From: Callaeas wilsoni
Lineage: Eukaryota; Chordata; Aves; Passeriformes; Callaeidae
DNA length: 64,000 bases
NCBI GenBank assembly: GCA_013398955.1
Contig: VWPU01012185.1
Location: forward strand, 23,985 to 87,984
Reading direction: 5' to 3'
Below are positions 55,495 to 64,000 of the stretch, piece after piece. The notes beneath the pieces were generated by a model. It searched no databases and was not told where the DNA came from. It saw nothing but the letters and a program-made list of their open reading frames with translations. A program made the translations under genes and the position numbers. Position 1 is the first letter of the stretch, and each line of letters begins with the position of its first letter.

Positions 55495-58400
55495 CTTTGG
55501 GCTGCCCAGGAGGTGTTTGCTGCTGGCTTTTATTAGCTGGGTTTGTGCTGTTTGTGCCTGGGGAGCTGGGGAGGGTTGATAAACCCTGCCAGAGTTGCAC
55601 CCCTGGGAAGGTGGAGCTGTGCTGGAGCTGTGCTGACGCCGTTCCCAGCCGGCCTGAAGCTGGTCACAAATCCCATAAACTGATTATGGGTGTTAAGTCC
55701 CTGCTCAGTGACCTTTCTCCCTCTCACTGACAGCTTTTAACATCGTGCCCCTCCCCGAGGTGCTGGCAGGGGGTTCGGGACAGCAAGGTGGGTGTGAGGC
55801 GGGCATGGGGCTGCCTCGCGTGCCAGCTCTGCCAGCCGCTTCCCAGGAGATGGAGCACGGCCTTGGGAGCTTGATGCTGATTGGAAGTGGCTTGTTTTTG
55901 CTTGCCAACAAGCAAACAGCTCGTGGGGTCCGAGCTGGCTGCGCTCAGCTTTCCCCAGTGAAGGGCTGCTGGCAGGGTTTGTCAGCCGGCTGTCCCCAGT
56001 CCTGCCCTGTCTCCCAAAATCCCAGCTCCTGGCAGGGCAGGGCAGGATCCCGCGGTGGCTGTGGAGGGCTGGGATCACGGCACTGGACAGACCGGCTCAG
56101 CTGTGGCTGGCAGTTCCGAGGAGGGAGCTGATCCTGCGTGACAGGGAACACCTGGGCGTCCATGAGGCCCGGGGTGTGTTTCCATGGGTTTATGGCCTTC
56201 CCGGGGAGGGAGCAGGGGGAGGAAGCAGTTGCTCCGACACAAGCCCAATCCCGGTGCCAAGATCGTGCAGGCATCTGCCTGTCCCTCTTTCCTGGGGCAT
56301 TCCGGTTTGTGTCCCCCCCTTGGGAAGTGCTGGGGGAGCTGCCTGGTCCCTCTGCGCTGCTGGGGGAAAGCCTGGCACCCCCTGCCCTGCTGGACCCGGG
56401 TTCAGGCTGTGAAAGCAGAGCCTGTGCCGTTCTCCTGTCCCTCTCCCCCCCTCAGCAGGTTGCTGGGTGACTGATAAACACAGCAAAGGCAGTGCCAGGG
56501 GGGCCGGGTGCCCTTCAGCCCTGCCTGGAACCGGGGCACAGCTGTGCCCAGCAGAGCTCGGGTGGCACCGAGGGACCTGCCTGTGTTTGGGACATGCTGG
56601 TGACCCTCTGTGTGCTCCTTGCCCAGCCCGGGGGGCTGTGGCTGGAGAAGGTGGCTGCTTTCTGACTCCATCCTTCGTTTTGGCTGTTGGGGCAGCCGCT
56701 GAGGCTCCTTGGGGCTGGCCTGAGGGTCCAGCCAGAGCTGCAGCATCCCCGAGGCCACGGTGCCTCTCAAACACCCACTTCCCGCAGCTTCCTTCTAACC
56801 TCTGGGAAGAAGTTTAAATTCAGGATACTGGAGCAAGCAGGGCACAAAAAGCCTCTTTGGCTGTTCCTAAGCCTCTTGCCTGGGGAGTGGTGGGGAGCCT
56901 GTGAGGACCTGCTGTGTCTGGGGAGCAGTGGGACCGTCACCCCAGGGCTGGCTGGGCCTCTGGCAGGTTATGGAGAGGAAAGCAGCGCTGGGAGCAGTCC
57001 TGCTGCTCTAAATAACTTCCCAGCTGCTGATGTTTGTTAACGTGGCCGAGCCAAGGTCCTGCAGGAATGTGAGGTACTCCCGGATCAGTGTCGCAAGGGC
57101 AGCTTTGTGGGATGGGAAGGAATCCCAAATGCCAGGATACACTTTCCAGGAAAGAAGTGTTTGTGCCCAAATCTCATTTCTGGAAGGTCAGGGCAGCCTC
57201 CTCTGTGGCTCTATGGCTGCTTTTATTTTTGCTGTGGTAACAGAGCTGGGGTTGAAGTCCTGCTCTGAGCCTTTCTGGGAGCTAAAGGCTGACCCAGCTC
57301 CACACCAGCTCTCCCACAGCTCTCCAGGCGCCCTGGAGCTCACTGCTGGTCCTGGAGGGTGTGCCCTGCTCTGGACACCTGCATGTCTGCTCTGCAGCGG
57401 GCTCAGAAGTGTTGGCAAAGCCCTGAGCTCAGTGCCACCCACACCCTACTGCCCCCTGCCCCGCCTGGGTCCTCACCTTGGCGTGGGGGAGCAGCAGGAG
57501 CACCCCTGTGTGGGGACAGTGGCTGTGGAGATGGCACTGGAGCTGGTGGCAGCTCTGTCTGCTCCCATCCTGCAGGCCAGCATGGCCAGGGCAGTGGGAA
57601 AGCTGGGGATGGTTCATCTTGAACGTGCAGCTGTGTGCCAGCACCTCTGGGAAAAGCCCTGATTCTGCTAAACCCCACCGTGGATGATCCCAGGGGAGCA
57701 CGAAGCACCTTGAGCTCACCCTGGGCCTGTGACAGCCCATGGGGTGTGCCCCAAGTGGGACAGTTGCAGAGGAACCTGTCGTATATTTTTTCCCCCACAA
57801 GGAAAAGGTTTCCTGCAGTGCTTGGAGTGCAGAGGGGGGTTTGGAGGGGCAGCTGAGCCAGCCTGGGGTGCCGCTGGAGCTGCTGGAGTGATTTGACAGC
57901 TCCTGCAGGAGCCAGGAGTGGTCTGGCAGCACGGGCAGAGCGTGGCAGGACGGGCTCAGGGCTTGTATCCTCTTGGAGTGTGCCAGGTGAGCTGAGGGCT
58001 TGCCTGGATAACCCGTGGCTGCAATTTAGGGTGCAGGCAAGTGCCTGTGGTGCTCTGCACACCAGTTTTAAGTGAAGTACTGGAAGTATTTCACATCTGC
58101 TGGACAGCACAGCACAGCTCAGCTCGGCTGCCCTCTCCCACCCACCCAGCCAGTTCCTGGGTCCCCGCCGCCCAGCTCCAGAAATAACAGCGCTTTCCTT
58201 TCAGCTGAGGAGGGAATAAGCCGCTCCTTCCTTCAGCTCCCATCAGGAGGAGCGTGATAAAGCCGCGGCGTCTCGCCTGGCTCTGCCTGATAGCTGGAGC
58301 ACGGAGGTGTTGCTGATGGAAAGCCGAGCGCGGTGTGGGAAGCGCTTTTGGCTTCGAACGTGTGAGCTGCCAGCCCGGCTCCTTCCTGCAGAGAGGCCTC

Positions 58401-60375
58401 CAGGTGCAGCGTCAGCTCCTGCCGGGGTTGGGCCGGGACAGGCGGCTTTCCCAGGCTCGGCAGCGCGGGGAGGCTGCCAGCTCCGGAGGCAGAGCTCTGG
58501 AGGCACAGATACGCCTGTGACTTGCGTGTCCTGTCAGATAAGCACTTCTCCTCTCAACGTGCTCCCTGGGCACGACCAACGCCTTCTTTCCAAAGCCGCC
58601 ACGGAGCTGAGCCGCAGCTCCTGCTGTCAGCAGGATTTCACCAGGAAAACACGTGCCTGGATCTTCACCCTGGGGAAGGTCCCCTCCTGCACTGCTCCCC
58701 CTGATCAGCTGAGACCCCTGGCAGGAGAGGGGCTGGGAGCCCCCAGCCACTGCTGGCCCACCCCGTGCCTCTCTCCTGGTCCCCCCACCCGCCTTTGAGT
58801 CCCCGGGGCTGGCTGCAGATGTGCCCTGGCTGGTGGGCTCGGGAAGGAACGTGCACCATGAGGTTCGTTCCAGACTGGGCTTCTCTTTCCCAGCAATAAA
58901 AACTTTTAGGGCAGTTTTTCGGCTTCTCTGTCCCGAGTGGCTCTGGAGCTGCCGGGCTCAGGCTGTTTCGTGCCACCCCCAAGCAGCCGGTTCCAGCTCC
59001 TTCATCCCACTTAGCCCAGATTTTCTTCTAAATAGGTCACTCATTAATTGAGGGCAAGTACAAAGTTGCTCTGTTTCTCCTTGTTCTCCGAGGCTGGACA
59101 GACCCACTTCAGGAGCTGCCAGACCTGGGGCAAGGCTGGGTGGTGAAATCCTCACGGGCTGCGGCAGCTGCGCCTGCATTCGGCAGCTCCAGGACTTGGG
59201 TTGCTGGAGTGCGAAGCTGTGCGGGGCAGGTCGGGGCTGACTCTGTCCCTCAAAGGCCGTGTGAAAGCCCAGCCCTGGCTTGTTTGCAGGAGGAGAGGCC
59301 AGCAAAAGTCTGGGTTGTGGCTGCTGGGAGGGAGGGAGCAGTCCCGGTCAGGCGGGATGGGGTTTATCCTCCATCGTGGAGGGGAACAAGTCCTGTGTGT
59401 GTTCCTGCCCTCCAGATCTGCTCAGCTCGGGGCTGCTGGTGCCAGCCCAGGCGCTGGGGAGGTGACACCGGGGTGCAGACCCCACAAGGGACTCAGAGCT
59501 GGGGACAGGGGACAGTGTGAGCCTTGCTGTTCCCCCGTCGCTGGGCTGTGCAGACCCCAGGGGTGCCCCTGCCGTAAGGGGATCCCACAGGGCCCAGCCC
59601 AGCAGCTCCCTGCTCCTGCCCCGTGGAGCCTCTGCCTCCCAGCTCTGTGTCTGGGTGTGTTTCGCTTGCCCTGCTTGTTTCCACGCAGACGAGTGTGGAT
59701 GGAGGGAGGCAGCTGCAGCCTCTTGTTCCCAGGAACACGGACCAAAGTCCAGCTGGGAGCACAGGCACAGCCACCTGGTGTCTTTTTGCTGCCCGGGGAG
59801 GATCTGTTGGAGCAGGATGAGGCATGGCACCACCTTGGTCATGGCACTACCCTGCTCTGGATGGTCCTGTGCTGGTTTACGCTGCGCAGAGCTCATCCTC
59901 AGCCCCGGGGTGGGGTTAATGGAGCCTCAGCACCCGGTGGAAGGACTTGGGCTGGTCCCCCAGGGCAGGAGGAGAGATAACGCTGGAGCCAGGCCCATGG
60001 CGCCGACGTGGAGCTGTCTTGAGTCAACATTGGCTCATGACAGCCCGTGGGCGCTGCTGACGAGGGCAGCAGGGCCCTCAGCTGTGCCCCTCTGGGCTCA
60101 GCCTGTGCCCTGAGTCGTGCGCCAGCTCTGCTCCCAGGGCAGGGCCAGCCCCAGCAAGATCCAAACCCGTCCTCATCCCAGGCCCCAAGGGGTGAGGGAA
60201 GGAGGGAGACGCGGTGGGAAAATGCCCCGTCCGTCCCTGGGCAGGCTGTGCTCCCCAGGCTGCGGGAGGGAGCGGGGCCGGGTGAGCGGGTGTGGGGCTG
60301 GGAGGGCCGGGAGCTGCTGATGGGGGGCTCTGGGAGCGGGGTGAGCGGGCAGGGCCGTGCCTCCCCCGGGCCGGG

Positions 60376-60423
60376 CTGGGCACGGCTCTGGGCACGGCCC
60401 TGGGCACGGCCCTGGGCACCCTG
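60376..60423. repeat. 12-bp tandem repeat (ctgggcacggcc), 4 copies
   Basis: Units at 60376, 60388, 60400 and 60412; the last is diverged. GC-rich. Confidence 0.9.
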
Positions 60424-60621
60424 GGGCTGTGCTGGGGGCTCCCACTGCGACCCCTCATGCTGGGTACGTGGGGCTGGCGACGGGGTGCTGCCAGTGCCCA
60501 AACCACCGCCGCTGTGCTCACCCAGGCCACGGCAGCCGGGTTTGGCACCGGGTTTGGCACCGCAGGCGCTGGGGCGCGCCGGGCAGGCCTGGCGAGCCCG
60601 GCTGGGACACGACCTGCCCGC

Positions 60622-60634
60622 TGCTGACTCAGCA
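60622..60634. promoter_or_regulatory. Perfect Maf recognition element (T-MARE) palindrome
   Basis: TGCTGACTCAGCA matches the 13-bp T-MARE consensus (TGCTGA[C/G]TCAGCA) on both strands and contains the AP-1 core TGACTCA. Small-Maf heterodimers with NF-E2, NRF2 or BACH proteins bind such sites. A second, partial site (gctgagtcagg) lies near 62408. Confidence 0.55.
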
Positions 60635-60790
60635 GGGAGGTGGCTGCCAGCCCAGGCTGGGCGGCTGCGGGTGCTGGGCAGGCTGAGCCCCTCGGCAGGG
60701 ACAGCCCCCGCCACGCTGCCACCCTGCCACCCTGCTCCAGGGCTCCTGGGGGGCCATGGCTACCCCTTCCCTCTCCCACTGCAGCTTCCC

Positions 60791-60880
60791 ATCCCATGCC
60801 ATGCCATGCCATGCCATGCCATGCCATGCCATGCCATGCCATGCCATCCCATCCCATCCCATCCCATCCCATCCCATCCC
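60791..60880. repeat. Pentanucleotide array (ATCCC)1 (ATGCC)10 (ATCCC)7
   Basis: 90 bp of uninterrupted 5-mers with a single-base switch of unit (G to C in the third position) after the eleventh unit. Confidence 0.97.
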
Positions 60881-61160
60881 GCTGGAGCAGTGACAGTGTC
60901 TCAGCCCTCCAGGGCTGGCTTTGAGGGGCAGCTCCTGGGCTGGGTCCCTGGGATGCTGTGAGACCCTCGGGGCCTGATCCACACCACCCTGCTTGGATGG
61001 AGCTGCCCGAGCCCCCATTCCCGTGTTTCCAGCACTGCTCGGGGGGCTGGGGGCCGCTCTCCAGAGCCAGGGGTGGGTGTGACGGCCCCTGGAAGGGCTG
61101 TGCGGGGCAGGGAGGAGCAGGGACCCTCGGGAAAGCCCTGGGGATGCGGGTGGGCCCTGG

Positions 61161-61218
61161 TGGGTGTGTGGGTGTGTGCGTGCATGCGTGTATGTGTGTG
61201 GGTATGTGTGTGTGTGCA
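61161..61218. repeat. TG-rich microsatellite
   Basis: Imperfect (TG)n with interspersed GGTG, GCGTG and TATG units (tgggtgtgtgggtgtgtgcg onwards). Confidence 0.9.
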
Positions 61219-61518
61219 CGCTCTGCTCCCAGCCCTGCTGAGCCCTTGGAAAACCTGCCTTTGCAAAAAGCCCTAATCCAGGAGCCTTCTCCCAGCCCAG
61301 GGGTGCCCTGCCCTCGGCAGGGGCTAAACTGGGGTGCTCCCGACCACGCTGGGGCCCAGCGCTGTGATACCCACAGGGTCTGGCACCTGGGCACTCGGGG
61401 CTGGCACCTGGGCACGGTCACACCATCCTGGGAGCCTGGGGAGGGGGAATGAGCTGCCCTGCTGGGGCTGGCCGTGACAGACGCGTGGGTGCCAGCGTCA
61501 CCCAGAGGCTGCCACACC

Positions 61519-61610
61519 GGCACCCACCACCCTCTGAGTTAAAATGCCCTGTGGGCCCCGGCAGGGGGGCACTGCCAGCCCCCCCGAGCCCCGAGGCCAG
61601 CGCAGGACAC
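61519..61610. repeat. Diverged local duplication, copy 1
   Basis: Shares, in order, gcacccaccaccc, tgttaaaat-like gagttaaaatgccc, ggcagggggg-cactgccag and ggccagcgcaggacac with the segment at 62083-62182. It matches no repeat family I know. Confidence 0.7.
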
Positions 61611-62082
61611 GCTCGGGGATTATTTTTAAGCCGATTGCCGCTGCCCGTTGACGAAGTGCTGAGGTGCTCGGCTGTGGGCTGTGGGTCACGGGGGGAGCGT
61701 GGCCGTCACGGGGCTGGCACCAGGCCCCTGGGGCAGGGGGAAGTTTTGCCCCTTCCCCAACCCCTTTGGGTTTGCCGAACACTGTCCTGAGGGCCTCCAG
61801 GAGCGAGGGGAACCGTCCTCTGCCCTGGCACCCAGACTCTCATGCCCATCTCCACCTGGGCATCCGCAGGGACAAACCTCCCTGCCTGGCACAGGGATGG
61901 CTGTGGGCTCTAAGAGGCATTTTTTCTAGGAGAGAAAGTTTTGGAGGGACGTGGCACAGAGGAGATGGAGAGAAGGCAGGGAAGCACAAGCAGGCAGTCC
62001 TGGGGACAGAGGAGGATTTAAGGCTGCTGAGTTTCTGCAAAGTTGGAGGTGGCAGTGAGAGCCAAAGGGTTTCAGGCACACC

Positions 62083-62182
62083 AGCACCCACCACCCCTTT
62101 GTTAAAATCCCAGTGCTTCCCTGCAGAGCCTGGCAGGGAGGCATTGCCAGGGAGCCCTGAGCGTGGGGCCAGCACAGGACAC
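62083..62182. repeat. Diverged local duplication, copy 2
   Basis: Contains gcacccaccacccctttg, ttaaaatcccag, ggcagggaggcattgccag and ggccagcacaggacac, collinear with 61519-61610 about 0.57 kb to the left. Both are in the same orientation. Confidence 0.7.
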
Positions 62183-62876
62183 GTGGAAGGGAAGAAACTG
62201 CCCCAAAAAGGGAGCGTGGCAGGTTGGCCTCCCCTCCCGGGTGCTTTGCAGAGAGCAGGGAACGTGCGGAGCTCATCCCGCCGGGAGCAGGGTGGTGAAG
62301 AATGAGCAGGGAATCAGCCCCGCTTGGCCGCTGCTGCCACCTCCCTCCTCCGTGCCCGGGGCGGTGCCAGCGGCTGCTGCTGCTCCCAGGTGGTGCCGGT
62401 TTTGCCGGCTGAGTCAGGACAACTCCCTTCCCTTCCCTTCCCACGGCACGGGCTGCCTGCTCCTGGGCCAGCTGGGGAGGCTGAGCTGTGCTGGGAGGCT
62501 CGGCATTCCCCAGGGATTCTGTGCCAGCAGCGGGGAAACTGAGGCAGGGAGTGACGGGTGCCAGGGTGGCGTCTTGCCCAGGACATCCTCACCCACAGCA
62601 TCCTGGGGTGGAGCAGAGCCCTGGCGGGGTTGTTCTGAGGGTGAGACCGTTGTGTGTGCCTCGGTTTCCCTGTCAGGTGGCTGGGTCAGCACTCCTGGAG
62701 CTGGGGATAATCCTGGTGCTTGGAGCTGGGGACGCACCTGGAAAATTCCAGGGGAACCACCCGGCTGGGAGCTGAACCCCAGCCCTGCTTTGGTGACTGG
62801 AACCAGACTGGAGCATCCCTGCAGAAGCTGGGGCAGCTGGTTCACAGGCAAGCTGTGGGCAATCAGGAATTCTCTA

Positions 62877-62882
62877 AATAAA
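62877..62882 (+). terminator. Isolated AATAAA, possible poly(A) signal
   Basis: tctctAATAAA-type hexamer followed by gagctttttctggtc and tgttgtcc. It could end an unannotated plus-strand transcript in this region; no upstream exon was recognised. Confidence 0.2.
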
Positions 62883-64000
62883 GAGCTTTTTCTGGTCAGA
62901 AATTACTAATGTTGTCCAAACCTAAGTCTCTCACAGGGACAGGGTAAACCTTGATGAATTTTCTGTCTGAAAATAAAGGGGGAGGGAGAAAAGAAAGAAG
63001 GAAACAATCAAAGCTCTCCAAGCTGGCATTTCCTGTGCTAAGTGCCATGTTTTTTTAATTTGGCTGTGTGAGAGACACGGCTTTCCCTCCTGCCCCGGCA
63101 TGTCCTGCAAGCCCCTAACAACCAAAATCAAAACAAATGCTTGGAAAGTGTTGAAACAGAGTGGTTGGAGCCACGGCAAACCAACAGTGCTGTCACGGGG
63201 AGGAGGGGGGTGGATTTCAGCTTTCCACTTCCAGAGAGCTTTTGTGATTTCCACTTTTCCTTCTCGTGTGGGGCACAAAGGACTTTCCCCATCTCTACTT
63301 TCTCTTGGCTGGGTTTGGGATGTCCCCCTGGGTGGGTTCTCCTTGCCCATCCCAGGGACCCCAAACCCCTCTGTGTGCCCATTCCATCTCCCCAGACGAG
63401 TTCCTGGCGGAGCAAGGCAGCGAGGGGAGGTGGGCATGGGGCATGTGGGGGATCCCAGTCACTGTCCCCCCAGGCTGTGCCCCGCTGGATCAGTGGGGTG
63501 CGCGTGGAGGTGGTTGGGCCGGTGGCATTCCAGGAGCTGGGAACAGGCCAGGTGGGCACACAGCTGTGGGGTGTGCCAGCCCAGCGGCGTGGGGGTGGTG
63601 GCATCCCCTGGCTGGCCCCAGAGTCCTGTCCCCGGTGGGGGTGGCTGGAGGAGCAGCTGGTGGGGGGCTGGGGGCAGCCCCTCCGCCCCACGGTGTCCCC
63701 TGGCCTCTCACTGTTCTTACAGCCAGGGCCGGGGCTCATCCATCGCTGGAGCAGGGACAGGCGGGGTCTCTGTCCCCATGGCACCCACCTGGCGCAGGTT
63801 TGGAAGCCCCCACGGTCCGGGCTGGCAGGGGGCAGGCAGGGCATGAGCTGCATAGGGGAGCAGGGACAGCGGCGGGTGGGGAGGGCAGGACGGCGGCTGC
63901 TGCTGGCCTGGGGACAGGGGGATGGCTCTGCTGCTGCCAGGGCCGGGGGAGCCCCTGGGGGGCGGCCCGGGGGCTCCATGATGGGAATTGGGGAGTGTGG

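Larger units (their letters stand above)
51081..64000. other. Intergenic region downstream of CSNK1A1
   Basis: 12.9 kb without a supportable exon on either strand. Composition is mixed up to about 54 kb, then clearly GC-rich with many chance open frames. It contains the simple and tandem repeats, the MARE and the local duplication listed separately. In mammals the next items are the miR-143/145 host transcript and IL17B; neither was recognised here. Confidence 0.7.

Noticed and set aside
54881..55600. 239-codon minus-strand frame with KNGHSWSFT-like repeats
   Set aside because: Follows the 60-bp tandem repeat, which is open in several frames on both strands; no support for a gene.
60078..61523. 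481-codon minus-strand frame
   Set aside because: Pro/Ala/Arg-rich text typical of GC-rich non-coding DNA. It crosses the pentanucleotide array (MAWHG repeats) and the TG-rich tract (HTHTH), both simple-repeat artefacts.
51081..64000. miR-143, miR-145 and IL17B, expected near CSNK1A1 from mammalian synteny
   Set aside because: Looked for the mature microRNA sequences in either orientation and for the conserved IL-17B cysteine-rich text; none seen. They are probably beyond the right edge.

Overview
The window is vertebrate nuclear DNA, most likely from a bird. It has multi-exon genes with GT-AG introns, CpG-island promoters, and CR1-type LINE 3' ends, the dominant avian/reptilian repeat. It also holds one LTR-like element that resembles songbird ERV LTRs from memory. 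Two protein-coding genes can be supported, arranged head to head: ARHGEF37 (minus strand, running off the left edge) and CSNK1A1 (plus strand, complete). As far as I recall, the two genes are also neighbours in mammals, so this looks like conserved synteny. Many of the long open frames elsewhere are artefacts of GC-rich sequence or tandem repeats.

Left part (1-3.4 kb): the 5' end of ARHGEF37, with a probable non-coding first exon inside a CpG island and two coding exons that start a RhoGEF (DH) domain. Intron 1 holds a 12-copy ~30-bp minisatellite next to the island. The 3.4-17.8 kb interval between the genes has no gene I can support. It carries a near-perfect 24-bp-arm palindrome, an old CR1 fragment, a 94-bp higher-order minisatellite, a 10-bp tandem array and two abutting CR1 3' ends.

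Centre (17.9-51.1 kb): CSNK1A1, casein kinase 1 alpha. A CpG-island promoter has two CCAAT boxes, a GC box and a YY1 element that also contains a 6-codon upstream ORF. Ten constitutive coding exons join to exactly 337 codons. An in-frame 84-nt cassette exon (the 'L' insert, with a basic nuclear-localisation-like motif) gives 365 codons. Intron 2 is about 10.6 kb. At the 3' end, the exon-9 splice donor overlaps a stop codon: reading through gives a protein ending MKG with its own 3'UTR-like sequence and poly(A) signal, while splicing to exon 10 gives MKGF and a second 3'UTR ending near 51.08 kb.

Right part (51.1-64 kb): intergenic, becoming markedly GC-rich after about 54 kb. It contains a 60-bp tandem repeat, a pentanucleotide array, a TG-rich tract, a perfect Maf-recognition palindrome and a diverged ~100-bp local duplication. 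I did not find IL17B or the miR-143/145 hairpins, which lie beyond CSNK1A1 in mammals; they may be past the right edge.

No previously unknown gene system is evident. The most interesting signals are the alternative C-terminus/3'UTR arrangement of CSNK1A1, the L cassette exon with its weak donor and U-rich downstream tract, the palindrome at 4.1 kb, and the ordered tandem arrays.
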